Shown: piece by piece, positions 1 through 8,945 of the stretch | Layout: each line of letters starts with the position of its first letter | Position numbering within the stretch: position 1 is the first letter of the stretch | NCBI RefSeq assembly: GCF_000568255.1 | Contig: NZ_KK037166.1 | Location: 8,816,206 to 8,858,366 of the forward strand | Direction: 5' to 3' | Source of the DNA: Kutzneria sp. 744 | GTDB taxonomy: Bacteria; Actinomycetota; Actinomycetes; Mycobacteriales; Pseudonocardiaceae | DNA length: 42,161 nucleotides | The notes under the pieces: model-generated | Seen by the model: only the letters and a program-made list of their open reading frames with translations | What the model was told of the DNA's origin: nothing | The model's database searches: none | Program-made: the position numbers and the translations under genes

Positions 1-193
1 CGTCGACGCTGCCGGTGCGCAGGCCGGCGGCGTTGTCACCGGCGGTGGCGGTGACGCCGAGCGTCAGCGGGGTCGGCCCGAGATCGGCGCCGACCCCGTT
101 CGGATAGAGCACGGGCGCGGCGACGGCCGGCACGGCCGGCGCGGCGACCAACGCGAGCAACAGTCCTAACAGGACACATAAGCGGCGGGTCAT
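1..193 (-). CDS. Secreted protein, N-terminal fragment (cut by window edge)
   Basis: Only the first 64 codons are inside the window. The ATG at 193 is preceded by GGGAGGT at good spacing. The N-terminus has a short positive stretch (MTRRL), a Leu/Ala/Val-rich core and an Ala-rich cleavage region ending near VAAP, so a Sec signal peptide with signal-peptidase-I cleavage is likely. The start of the mature chain (LYPNGVGADLGP) is not one I recognise. The gene begins 32 bases after the DUF2264 gene stop and looks like the last member seen of the minus-strand glycan operon, so an exported carbohydrate-active or carbohydrate-binding protein is plausible. That role is inferred from context only. Confidence 0.7.
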   Translation of the reverse strand, partial: MTRRLCVLLGLLLALVAAPAVPAVAAPVLYPNGVGADLGPTPLTLGVTATAGDNAAGLRTGSVD

Positions 194-225
194 CGTTGAC
201 CTCCCAGATTTGTTTGGCCACGCTG

Positions 226-2046
226 TCAGACGGGCGGCATCGCCACCCGGTCAACACGGCCGTCCGGCCACCGCACGTCCACGGCGGCGGTGGTGATGTC
301 CAGTTCCGGCAACGCGGTCAGCGGGGAGCCGCCGAGATGCACGGCGGCGGCATAGATCCGGCCGAACTCGACGGGGCCCGCGCTCCACAGCACGGGGACC
401 GACGACACCGGCCCCAGAGGATTGGTGTCCTTGCCCAGCACGGTCTCGGCGACCTCCAGGCCGGCGAGACCGACCAGCGACGAATGCAGCCCACTGTCGG
501 GAACCGTTGCCCAGCCGCCGATCCGCAGCCGCCACGGCCCGGGATGGGTGGCCTCGTCCGACTCGTCGACCCGGACGATCCGAACCTCGGTCGCGCCTTG
601 GATCACCGAGGCGGCGGTGATCCAAGGGCCCAGCCTATACGTGGTTTCGGGACTGTGGAAGGGATTCCACTGTTCATCGGCGGGCCAATGCGCACGGCTG
701 CGCGACACCCCGGGCTCCAGCGCCGACAGCGGGCGACGGTGGGCGGCGCGGCCGTCGGCGTCGACCAAGGTCGCCGAGGAGTCCAACGGCGGTGTCATCT
801 CCGGCGCGGCATGGGTGCTGTAGGCGATCCGGGCGTAGGCGGGATCGTCGGTCGCCAACTCGGCGGGATCGATGTGGTCACTGCCATGGTTGAGCACCCG
901 CACCACGCCGTCGGACCGGGTGCCGGAGACCGTCCAACCGGGTGCCGGCAGGTAGAACTCGAAGTCCTCCTCCTCGACGGGAAGCGGCGCCTCGGGCGCG
1001 GTCCAGACCTCGTGGTCCGCCGGCAACAGCAGCCCGGCGAAGCCCTTGCTGGCCCAGTACGGCGACGCCGGGCCGGAATACACCTGCCGGACGGCCGGAA
1101 ACCGGCGGTGCCAGCCCAAGGTCAACAGGCCGTCGGAGTCGATCGACCCGGCGTTGACGAAGTGGTCGAGCATCAGGCCGCCGATGCGCCGGGTCAGCCC
1201 CGGGGCCAGTGGCGTGGCGTCGCACCGGGCGCCGATCCACAGTGGAGCCAGGGCGGCGAACCGGTAGGTGAGGGATCGGCCCTGGATCAGCGGCGAGCCG
1301 TTGCCGCCGATCAGCCGGGCGTAGTCGGAAAGCCACAACCGCAAGCGCTTGCGGTAGCGCAGTGCCAGCTCGGCGTCCCCGGTGATGTCGCAGAACAGCA
1401 GCGGGTAGAAGTGCATGGCCCAGCCGCTGTAGTGGTCGAAATTGCGGTGGGAGCCGCCGGACAGGCCGTCGGAGTACCAGCCTTCGCCCGCGTGCCAACG
1501 GTCGGTGGAGTCGATCGCGTGGTCGAAATCGTCCTGGCTCCAGGCCCCGCCCACACTGCGGGCGAACGCGCCGGTGACGGCCTGGAACCACAGCCAGTTG
1601 TTCTGCGGCATGTCGTCGCCGACCATCGGCGCCAGCCAGTCCAGCAGCCGTTGCTGCGTGCGCGAGCTGAGCCGATCCCACAGCCATGGTCGGGTCAGGT
1701 GCAGCCCGAGGGCGATCGACGCGGCCTCCACCTTGGCCTGCCCGCACTCGCCGAACCGGGGCCAGCGGTCGGGATTGGCCGGATCGACGCCGGCCGCCAG
1801 GCCCTGCGCGTACCACTCTGCCGTCCGATGTGGATCGTCGCCCGGCGCCCCGGCCAGGCGAAACGCCGCCAGCAGAAAGGTCCGCGCGTAGCCTTCCAGC
1901 CCGTCGCTCCACCGACCGCTGGCGCTCATCGGCCCGGGCAGGTGGAGCAGCGCGTGCGTGTCGGTGGCCCAGGGCCGCACGGCCAGCAGCATCGAGTCGG
2001 CCAGGCGTTCCCACTCGGCACGGGACGGGGCAGGAAGCACGATCAC
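226..2046 (-). CDS. DUF2264 family protein
   Basis: The 606-residue protein matches the DUF2264 family. Typical segments are YARTFLLAAFRLAG near the N-terminus, a LLDWLAPMVGDDMPQNNWLW stretch and GWYSDGLSGGSHRNFDHYSG, the last two rich in the His, Tyr and Trp residues expected of an all-helical barrel that handles sugars. The C-terminal 200 residues look like a beta-sandwich. There is no signal peptide, so it is probably cytoplasmic. It starts at a GTG whose TG is shared with the stop of the upstream alpha-mannosidase gene (GTGA), which implies translational coupling. The biochemical activity is not established by sequence. Company with GH38 and a sugar transporter suggests glycoside breakdown. 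Confidence 0.85.
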   Translation of the reverse strand: MIVLPAPSRAEWERLADSMLLAVRPWATDTHALLHLPGPMSASGRWSDGLEGYARTFLLAAFRLAGAPGDDPHRTAEWYAQGLAAGVDPANPDRWPRFGECGQAKVEAASIALGLHLTRPWLWDRLSSRTQQRLLDWLAPMVGDDMPQNNWLWFQAVTGAFARSVGGAWSQDDFDHAIDSTDRWHAGEGWYSDGLSGGSHRNFDHYSGWAMHFYPLLFCDITGDAELALRYRKRLRLWLSDYARLIGGNGSPLIQGRSLTYRFAALAPLWIGARCDATPLAPGLTRRIGGLMLDHFVNAGSIDSDGLLTLGWHRRFPAVRQVYSGPASPYWASKGFAGLLLPADHEVWTAPEAPLPVEEEDFEFYLPAPGWTVSGTRSDGVVRVLNHGSDHIDPAELATDDPAYARIAYSTHAAPEMTPPLDSSATLVDADGRAAHRRPLSALEPGVSRSRAHWPADEQWNPFHSPETTYRLGPWITAASVIQGATEVRIVRVDESDEATHPGPWRLRIGGWATVPDSGLHSSLVGLAGLEVAETVLGKDTNPLGPVSSVPVLWSAGPVEFGRIYAAAVHLGGSPLTALPELDITTAAVDVRWPDGRVDRVAMPPV

Positions 2047-4988
2047 CTCTCCAAACGCAGCGTGATGATCTGGAAGGGCCGCAACGACAACGCCGTCGCG
2101 TTGCGCCCCGAAGCCATGGGCCGCAACGGCCGTTCCAACAAATCTGCCTCGGATACCGAGGTCACCGGGAAATCCGCAGACAGCACGGCCCGGGCGCGGC
2201 CGCCACGGGACTCGTACAGGCGGACGATCACCGCACCGGACCGGTCATCGGCCAGCTTGACCGCCTCGACGATCACGGCCGGATTGTCCACCGACACCAG
2301 AGGCTTGCCGCGCAGGCGGTCGGACGCCGGTCGCAGCGGCAGTGAGAACGTGTAGCCGGCGGTGATCGCGTCGCCGATGTCGGCGGCCGGCCGCAGGCCG
2401 TATCGGAAGCGGTGTCGGCCCTGGTCGGCCACGGGATCGGGGCTGTGCGGAGCCCGCAGGAGAGACAGCCGCACGGTGGTGGAGCGGCCGTCACTGCTGA
2501 CGTCGTAGCCGTACGTGGAATCGGTGATCAGGGCGACACCCCAGCCGTGCTCGCCGACGTGCACAAAACGGTGCGCCCACGCCTCGAACCGCGCCGCGTC
2601 CCAGCTGGTGTTCTCGTGCGTCGGCCGTTTGACGTGCCCGAACTGGATCTCGGCGGTGATCTCCGTGGCCAGCACGTCCAGTGGCCACGCCGCCTTCAGC
2701 ACCGTGTCCCGCTCCTGCCAGTCGACGTCGGTGTCGACCTCCAGCAATCTCGAACCCGCGGCCAGCCGAAGCTGTTGCACGATCACGGATCGCTCGGTCC
2801 GCCGCTCCACCCGCACGGCGGCCAGCAGCGGACCGTCGTCGACGAGCTCGACCGACACGGCGGCGTCCAGGTCACGGCGGTGGCGGCGATAGGACGCGTC
2901 CAGGTTCCAGGCGCTCCACTTCACCGGATCGTCGGGATGCAGCTGGAGCAGGTTGCCGGCCGCGCCGGGGGTGATCGCCTCGCGGCCGGTGGCGTGGTCC
3001 CGCACCGACCGCACCAGGCCGTCAGCGTCGACGTGCACGGTGATCAGGCCGTTGTCCAGCACAAATGCCCCGGTGGCGCGCACGGGATGGGCGTTGAACT
3101 CCAGGTATCCGCCGACGCCGAGCGCCGGTGCCCGGCCGAAGGCGGCGTGGCGGCCGTCGGACAGGCGCTGCCCGACCACCGGCGGCGACTCGTTGACGAT
3201 CACCACCTCGCGGCGCTCGACCGGCGCGGCGTTGAGCAGGGACTCGCCGTCCCCGGCGCTGGCGGAGATCAGATCGGAAAGTCCACTGTGGATTTCCGTA
3301 TACGCCGTCTCGGCCTCCCGGTGCACCCAGGCGATGGAGGAACCGGGCAGGATGTCGTGGAACTGGTGCAGCAGCACGCGTTTCCACAGCGCGTCCAGCT
3401 CCTCGTACGGATAAGGCGTGCCGAGGCGGACCGCAGCCGAGGCCGCCCACAGCTCGGCGTGCCGCAGGAGAGCCTCGCTGCGCCGGTTGCCGCGCTTGGT
3501 CCGGGCCTGGCTGGTGTAGGTGCCGCGGTGGGTCTCCAGGTACAGCTCGCCCCGCCACACCGGGGCGTCCGGGAGCTCGGCCCGGGCCTCGCGGAAGAAG
3601 TCGGAAGGCGCGGCGATCCGGACCTTCGGCGATCCCTCCAGGTCACGCAGCCGCCGGGCCTTCTCCAGCATCTCCCGGGTCGGCCCGCCACCGCCGTCGC
3701 CGAAGCCGAACGGCGCCAACGACATCGTGCCGACGCCCTTCTCCGCGTAGGTGGCGACCGCATGGGCCAGCTCCTCGCCGGTCAGCTCGGCGTTGTAGGT
3801 GTCGACCGGCGGGAAGTGGGTGAAGATCCGCGTGCCGTCGATGCCCTCCCACCAGAACGTGTGGTGCGGCAGCCGGTTCGTCTCGTTCCAGGACAGCTTC
3901 TGGGTCAGGAACCACTCGGCCCCGGCCAGCCGGGCCAGCTGCGGATAGGCGGCGGTGTAGCCGAAAGAGTCCGGTAACCAGACGCCATCGGGACCAACTC
4001 CGAACTCGTCGAGGAAAAACCGGGTGCCGTGCACGAGCTGACGGGCCAGCGACTCCCCGCCGGGCAGGTTGGCGTCGGCCTCGACCCACATGCCGCCGAC
4101 CGGGACCCAGTTGCCGGCCTTGACCGCCTGCCGGATCCGGTCGTAGACAACGGGTTGATGCTCCTTGATCCACGCGTACTGCTGGGCCGACGAGCAGGCG
4201 AACACCAGCTCCGGATACTCCTCGGCCAGGGCCAGGACATTGGTGAACGTCCGCGTGCACTTGCGGATCGTCTCCCGGATCGGCCACAGCCAGGCGGAGT
4301 CGATGTGCGCGTGGCCCACCGCGACCACGGTGTGCTCGGAATCGTGGGCCTTGCGGGACAACAACCCTGAGGTCAATCCGCACGCCTCGGCGAAGGGCAG
4401 GTCGACGCAGCTGTCCAGCACGCGGAGAATATGGTGCCGGCGCGGCGATTCCGGCGGCAACGTGCGCATCAGCGAGACCAGCACCTCGACATCGAGCATG
4501 AGATGCCAGGCGTCCTCGTCGCGCAGGCCCAGATCCGCTTGTCGCAGCACATAAAGGTGCTCGTCGCCGGCAGTGTCCGGCGAACCGAAGTGGGTACCGC
4601 GGCCAGCGCTGGCGACGATCGGTGGGTTGGCCGAGGCCTCGACCACCAGCCGGACCTCGGGGCCGCTGACCGGCAGGCTCCGGTGGTACGGGTGCAAGCC
4701 TTGAAGTGGATTGCCGTCCAGGTCAAGGACAAGCGCTTCGGCCTGTCCGCCCGGACCTCGCGTGGGGTCGAAGCCCAGGTCGAACACCGCCTCGACGCGG
4801 CCGGTCCACCGAGAGGGAATCCGGCCGGCGACCTCGAACCTGGTGGTGGACCACGGACTTCCCCACGTGTCGCCGACCTGAAGCGGCGACACGTCCATCG
4901 CGATCCGCTCCGAGTACACGGCCGGGCGGACCCGTTCGGCGAGGAAACGCGCGACGCGCTCCTCGGCCGCCTTGCGGTCGTCGTGCAT
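2043..4988 (-). CDS. Alpha-mannosidase, glycoside hydrolase family 38
   Basis: The protein has 981 residues, the normal length for bacterial GH38. The catalytic zinc site can be seen: VGHAHIDSAWLWP (His228, Asp230), the nucleophile Asp340 in WLPDSFGY, and His544 in HQFHDILPGSS. An N-terminal beta domain precedes the catalytic domain (about 220-480), followed by the helical bundle and large C-terminal beta domains of the family. GH38 enzymes are retaining, metal-dependent exo-alpha-mannosidases. No signal peptide is present, so it should cleave imported mannosides in the cytoplasm. The ATG is preceded by GGAGGG. It lies 25 bases after the enolase-superfamily gene and is coupled to the DUF2264 gene. 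Linkage specificity cannot be told from the sequence. Confidence 0.95.
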   Translation of the reverse strand: MHDDRKAAEERVARFLAERVRPAVYSERIAMDVSPLQVGDTWGSPWSTTRFEVAGRIPSRWTGRVEAVFDLGFDPTRGPGGQAEALVLDLDGNPLQGLHPYHRSLPVSGPEVRLVVEASANPPIVASAGRGTHFGSPDTAGDEHLYVLRQADLGLRDEDAWHLMLDVEVLVSLMRTLPPESPRRHHILRVLDSCVDLPFAEACGLTSGLLSRKAHDSEHTVVAVGHAHIDSAWLWPIRETIRKCTRTFTNVLALAEEYPELVFACSSAQQYAWIKEHQPVVYDRIRQAVKAGNWVPVGGMWVEADANLPGGESLARQLVHGTRFFLDEFGVGPDGVWLPDSFGYTAAYPQLARLAGAEWFLTQKLSWNETNRLPHHTFWWEGIDGTRIFTHFPPVDTYNAELTGEELAHAVATYAEKGVGTMSLAPFGFGDGGGGPTREMLEKARRLRDLEGSPKVRIAAPSDFFREARAELPDAPVWRGELYLETHRGTYTSQARTKRGNRRSEALLRHAELWAASAAVRLGTPYPYEELDALWKRVLLHQFHDILPGSSIAWVHREAETAYTEIHSGLSDLISASAGDGESLLNAAPVERREVVIVNESPPVVGQRLSDGRHAAFGRAPALGVGGYLEFNAHPVRATGAFVLDNGLITVHVDADGLVRSVRDHATGREAITPGAAGNLLQLHPDDPVKWSAWNLDASYRRHRRDLDAAVSVELVDDGPLLAAVRVERRTERSVIVQQLRLAAGSRLLEVDTDVDWQERDTVLKAAWPLDVLATEITAEIQFGHVKRPTHENTSWDAARFEAWAHRFVHVGEHGWGVALITDSTYGYDVSSDGRSTTVRLSLLRAPHSPDPVADQGRHRFRYGLRPAADIGDAITAGYTFSLPLRPASDRLRGKPLVSVDNPAVIVEAVKLADDRSGAVIVRLYESRGGRARAVLSADFPVTSVSEADLLERPLRPMASGRNATALSLRPFQIITLRLER

Positions 4989-5013
4989 GCGGGGTGCCCT
5001 CCATACCGGCGGG

Positions 5014-6273
5014 TCAGGGCGCTTCGAGACCTCCGTCGGGCCGGCGCACCCGCGCCGACCAGCGTTCGTGCCGGAACTTCGTCGGCGGGAACTTCGCCGC
5101 CGCGGCCTCGTCGAGGTCGACGCCCCAGCCGGGCCGGTCGGACGGCGTCATGTGGCCGTCGCGAACCACCGGCGTGCCGGGGAAAACCTCGTGCGTGGCG
5201 TCGTTGTAGGTGTGGGACTCCTGGTACCCGAACGCCGGCGTGGACACGTCCACCGCGAGGTTCGCGGCCACGCCGACCGGTGAGACGTCGCCGGGGGAGT
5301 GGAAGGCGGTGCGCACGCCCAGCAACTCGGCCAGGGCCACCAGCTTCCGGGTCGGCGTGAGGCCGCCGATGGCCGAAGTGTGCAGCCGCAACAGGTCCAC
5401 GCCGCCGTCCTTGACCAGCCGGGCGGCATCGGTGACCGAGCCGACCTGCTCGCCGACGGCGATCGGCACCGGCGAGGCCGCCCGCACGGCCGGCAGCTGG
5501 TCGTAGTGCTCCGGCGGGATCACGTCCTCCAAAAAGGACAGACCGTACGGCTCAAGCGCCCTGGCCAGCACGATCGCCTGTTTCGGCGTCAACCGGCTGT
5601 GCACGTCATGCATCAGGCTGATATCGGGGCCGAGCCGTTCCCGGGCGGCGGCGAACAACCGTGGCACATCACGAAGATACTGCCGCACGTCCCAGCCATC
5701 CGGATGCGGCGACCGGGGATAGCCGCCGGGCGTTCCCGGCGCTCCGTACGTGCCGTGCCCCGGACCGCCGACCTGGAGCCGGACGTGCCGATACCCCTGC
5801 GCTATCAGGGCTTCCGCCCCGGCCAGGGTCTCGTCGATCGTCGCGCCGGCGGCGTGGGAGTAGACCTCGATCGCCGACCGGCTGCGGCCGCCGAGCAGTT
5901 CGTGCACCGGCATGCCGGCCCGCTTGCCCATGATGTCCCACAGCGCCTGGTCGATGCCCGACAGCGCGTTGTTCAACACGGGACCGTTGCGCCAGTAGGC
6001 CGAATAGTGGATCAGCCGGGTGATGTCCTCGATGTCCGCAGGGCTGCGGCCGACCACCAGCGGCCCCATGTGCTCGTCCACCGCCGCCGCGACGGCGGCG
6101 AACCGCTGGGTGAAGGTGGCGCAGCCGAGGCCGTACAGGCCGGGCTCGGACGTGTCGACGCGGACGACGACGAGCGGAATCTCTTCCGGGGCTGTGACAA
6201 TCGCCCGCACCCCCGTGACTCGGACCGAGTCACGCGGTTCCCACGGCGGCAGAACCTCCGGCAACCCCGTCAC
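5014..6273 (-). CDS. Enolase-superfamily sugar-acid dehydratase (ManD/RspA-like)
   Basis: The 419-residue protein belongs to the mandelate racemase/enolase superfamily, in the RspA/ManD subgroup. Metal ligands are Asp223 (MHDVHSRLTPKQA), Glu249 (FLEDVIPPE) and Glu275 (VGEQV). The later HSPGDVSPVG motif is typical of D-mannonate/D-gluconate dehydratase-type members. These enzymes dehydrate aldonic acids to 2-keto-3-deoxy acids, or in some cases have very low activity. The C-terminal YNDATHEVFPGTPVV stretch also fits. The start is a GTG overlapping the stop of the GntR gene (GTGA). Beside an alpha-mannosidase, a mannose-derived acid substrate is reasonable, but the exact substrate is inference. 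Confidence 0.85.
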   Translation of the reverse strand: MTGLPEVLPPWEPRDSVRVTGVRAIVTAPEEIPLVVVRVDTSEPGLYGLGCATFTQRFAAVAAAVDEHMGPLVVGRSPADIEDITRLIHYSAYWRNGPVLNNALSGIDQALWDIMGKRAGMPVHELLGGRSRSAIEVYSHAAGATIDETLAGAEALIAQGYRHVRLQVGGPGHGTYGAPGTPGGYPRSPHPDGWDVRQYLRDVPRLFAAARERLGPDISLMHDVHSRLTPKQAIVLARALEPYGLSFLEDVIPPEHYDQLPAVRAASPVPIAVGEQVGSVTDAARLVKDGGVDLLRLHTSAIGGLTPTRKLVALAELLGVRTAFHSPGDVSPVGVAANLAVDVSTPAFGYQESHTYNDATHEVFPGTPVVRDGHMTPSDRPGWGVDLDEAAAAKFPPTKFRHERWSARVRRPDGGLEAP

Positions 6274-7394
6274 GACGCCCCCTGTTCCAACCGGGAAATG
6301 CGCATGTAGCCGACCGACGACTGTCTGGTTTGGATGGTCACCGGAAGCACCATCAGCTGCGTCTCGGTGGCCGTGCCGATCACGCGCTGGTGCAGCAACG
6401 TCATGGCCTGCCGGCCCATGTCCCGCGCCGGTAGGGAGATCGCCGCGGCGGTCAGCGGGAGCACGTCGAACGGGCCGGCGTCGTCCATGCAGGCCAGGTC
6501 GATGTCGCCGGGCACCTCAAGGCCCAGTGCCACCAGGTCCTGCGCGACCATGGCCAGCGCGTAACCGTTGGAGCACAACAACACCGTCGGCGGCTGGCTG
6601 CCACGCAGAAGCTCGCTGAGCATGGCCCGCCGGGCCTCGGTCGGCTGATCGCGGTAGCGGCGCAGCACCGTCAGGTCCGGTCGGACCGGAATGTCGTGTT
6701 CTCGTAACGCCTGCACGTGCCCCGCGAGCCGGTCCCGGATGCTGGTCACGTCGATCTCGTCCCACAGCGTGGCGATCGTCCGGTGCCCGGACTCGATCAA
6801 CGCCCGGGTCAGCTCGCGGCCGACGGCCATGTTGTCCGCCACCACCGCGTCCGCGACCAGGTCCGGCCGGTACCGGTCGACCATCACCAGCGGCACACCG
6901 CGCCGCCGCGCCTCGGCGTACGGCGCGATCGCCACGGATCCCTCGGCCGGATACACGATGATGCCGCTGACCTGGTGTTCCAGCGCGCCCCACAACACCT
7001 TCTCCTCGCGCGCGGGGTCGTTCTCGCAGTGGTTGAGGAACAGCCGGTAGCCCAGGTCGGCGCAGATCTCCTCGATGCCGGTGAGGATCTGGCCCACGTG
7101 CGGACCCTGGTTCTGCAGCACGCAGGCGATGGTCCGGTCGGGCGACGGCGCGGCCGGCGACCGGTCGGCGACGAAGGTCCCCTGGCCGCGGCGGCGCACC
7201 ACGTAGCCCTCGTTGGCCAGGTCGTTGAGGGCCCGCACGGCCGTCGCGTGGCTGACGTTGAAGCGCTCGCAGATCTCCCGCTGCGTGACGAACGGCCGGC
7301 CGGGCGCGTACTCGCCGGCGGCGATCGCGGCCAGCAGCTCGTGCTTGACCTGCTGGTAGAGCGGGGGCTTGTCGCCGCCGGTCGCCGCTGCCAT
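6270..7394 (-). CDS. GntR/LacI chimeric transcriptional regulator
   Basis: The protein combines an N-terminal GntR winged helix (KPPLYQQVKHELLAAIAAGE through VVRRRGQGTF, about residues 9-75) with a C-terminal LacI-type periplasmic-binding-like sensor (about 90-370, with VMVDRYRPDL and PGDIDLACMDDAG). This AraR-like layout usually represses sugar genes until an effector sugar binds. I chose the ATG at 7394, preceded by GAAGGGC, giving 374 residues. The reading frame is open 32 codons further upstream but that stretch lies in promoter DNA and lacks family similarity. It heads the minus operon and faces the ABC transporter operon, so it very probably controls both. The inducer is unknown. Confidence 0.9.
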   Translation of the reverse strand: MAAATGGDKPPLYQQVKHELLAAIAAGEYAPGRPFVTQREICERFNVSHATAVRALNDLANEGYVVRRRGQGTFVADRSPAAPSPDRTIACVLQNQGPHVGQILTGIEEICADLGYRLFLNHCENDPAREEKVLWGALEHQVSGIIVYPAEGSVAIAPYAEARRRGVPLVMVDRYRPDLVADAVVADNMAVGRELTRALIESGHRTIATLWDEIDVTSIRDRLAGHVQALREHDIPVRPDLTVLRRYRDQPTEARRAMLSELLRGSQPPTVLLCSNGYALAMVAQDLVALGLEVPGDIDLACMDDAGPFDVLPLTAAAISLPARDMGRQAMTLLHQRVIGTATETQLMVLPVTIQTRQSSVGYMRISRLEQGAS

Positions 7395-7501
7395 CCCGGT
7401 TCGCCCTTCGAGATCACCTGGCTGGAACCGGGCCACTTTAACATGTCCAACCCGCCGTGAGGCCGGCCTTGACCGGTACTGGACCGACATAGTTTGGCCT
7501 A

Positions 7502-7530
7502 TTGACCTATTAAACGGCCGCGCCTATGGT
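7502..7530 (+). promoter_or_regulatory. Sigma-70-type promoter of the ABC transporter operon with repeat-type operator candidate
   Basis: TTGACC at 7502-7507 and TATGGT at 7525-7530 are separated by exactly 17 bases and lie 41 bases before the lipoprotein ATG, a good match to an actinobacterial housekeeping promoter. The -35 box is embedded in a direct repeat, CCTATT-GA-CCTATT (7498-7511). This is a candidate site for the divergently encoded GntR/LacI regulator. The promoter is supported by sequence; the operator role is inferred. Confidence 0.6.
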
Positions 7531-7571
7531 CTGGCTCACTCGACCCGGCAGCCGACTTGGCGGAGGACGGC

Positions 7572-8942
7572 ATGGGCACAAAGTGGTGCGGCGGAAGAGT
7601 TTTAGCGGTCGTGGCGGCGCTGGCCATGGTCACCACCGCGTGCGGTGGCGGCACTGGCTCCGGCGACGGGACCACGCTGTCGATGTGGACGTTCAAACAG
7701 ACCCACGTGAAGGCCCTTGAGGCCGCCGCGGCCAAGTTCAAGGCGCGGACCGGCATCACGGTCAACGTCAGCGCCTACACCCCCGACGACACCTTCACCA
7801 GCAAGGTGCAGAGCGCGGCGGCCAGCCACAACGTGGCCGACGTGCTGGAGGTGCACGCCGCCGGCGAGGACCGGGTGCTCGGCGGCGCCGGCATCACCAG
7901 CGACCTGGCCGGCGACGTCAACGACCAGTACAAGAGCCGGTTCCTCAAGGGCACCGCGGACACCGGCCTGATCACCGACCAGGTGTACCAGGACTCGCTG
8001 AAGCCCAAGTCGACCGACCCCGGCGTCCAAAAGGGACAGTTGCTCAGCATCCCCTTCACCGCCGGCACCTTCGGCGTCATCTACGCCAACAAGGACCTGC
8101 TCACCGCGGCCGGCATCGACCCCGGCAAGGCCCCGGCCAGCTGGCAGGAGCTGATCTCCTGGCTGGCGGCCACGCACGCCAAGGACGCCCAGAACGGCGG
8201 CATCACCATCGGCCTGAAGAGCTCGTCCACCGGCCTGGACTGGGCGATGGAGCCGCTGGCCTTCGCCCTGCTGGGCCCGCAGGCCTTCCATGACCTATAC
8301 GGTGCCGACAAGTCCAAGGCGTGGGGCAGCGCCAACGGCCAGAAGGTGTTGGAGCAGTACAACCAGCTCACGCCGTACTGGACGCCGGGCACGCAGACGC
8401 TCGGCATCGACGACGCCGACCGCGCCTTCGCGCAGGGCAAGGCCGCCTTCGACATCGGCGGCACGTTCACCATCTCGGCCATCCAGCAGAACGGCATGGA
8501 CCCGGCCAAGATCCTGTCCTTCCCGATCCCGGCGCCGGAAGGCAGTGTGGCCAAGGACTTCAAGCTCGCTCCGTTCGCGCTGACCGGGCTGGCCGTGTCC
8601 GCGCAGACGCCCCACCGCGACGCCGCCCTGAAGTGGCTGGACTTCCTGACCCAGCCGGAGCAGGCCGGCGCGTTCGCGCAGTCGGCGCTGGACCTGCCGG
8701 GCACCGACCTCGGCGCGAACGCGGAGAAGCTGGTCGGGCCGTACCTGAGCTCGATGGAGGCGGCGTTCGGCGCCGGCGACTCGGCCTGGAACCCGGGCGA
8801 CAGCACGTTCAAGGGCTCGACCTGGGACATCCAGGTGGCCGGCGACATATTGGTCAAGATGTCGCCGCTCAAGGAGCTCGACCCGGCCGCGACCAACCAG
8901 CAGCTCGCGGTCTACAACAACAGCGTGCACAGCGGGCAGTAG
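7572..8942 (+). CDS. ABC transporter sugar-binding lipoprotein (family 1 solute-binding protein)
   Basis: The 456-residue protein has a lipoprotein signal (positive MGTKWCGGR, hydrophobic VLAVVAALAM, then VTTAC as lipobox with the acylated Cys) followed by a Gly-rich spacer. The mature part (LSMWTFKQTHVKALEAAAAK, PFTAGTFGVIYANKDLL) is typical of extracellular solute-binding family 1, the class used by MalFG-type carbohydrate importers. The ATG at 7572 sits 5 bases after GGAGG; a TTG codon five codons earlier overlaps that Shine-Dalgarno and is unlikely. It is the first gene of an eight-gene operon. The ligand is probably an oligosaccharide or glycoside, judged from the neighbouring mannosidase. 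Confidence 0.95.
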   Translation: MGTKWCGGRVLAVVAALAMVTTACGGGTGSGDGTTLSMWTFKQTHVKALEAAAAKFKARTGITVNVSAYTPDDTFTSKVQSAAASHNVADVLEVHAAGEDRVLGGAGITSDLAGDVNDQYKSRFLKGTADTGLITDQVYQDSLKPKSTDPGVQKGQLLSIPFTAGTFGVIYANKDLLTAAGIDPGKAPASWQELISWLAATHAKDAQNGGITIGLKSSSTGLDWAMEPLAFALLGPQAFHDLYGADKSKAWGSANGQKVLEQYNQLTPYWTPGTQTLGIDDADRAFAQGKAAFDIGGTFTISAIQQNGMDPAKILSFPIPAPEGSVAKDFKLAPFALTGLAVSAQTPHRDAALKWLDFLTQPEQAGAFAQSALDLPGTDLGANAEKLVGPYLSSMEAAFGAGDSAWNPGDSTFKGSTWDIQVAGDILVKMSPLKELDPAATNQQLAVYNNSVHSGQ

Positions 8943-8945
8943 CCG

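Noticed and set aside
196-2355. Long plus-strand open frame of 719 codons
   Set aside because: It lies opposite the DUF2264 and GH38 genes, is Arg/Gly/Pro-rich without domains, and is a typical shadow in GC-rich DNA.
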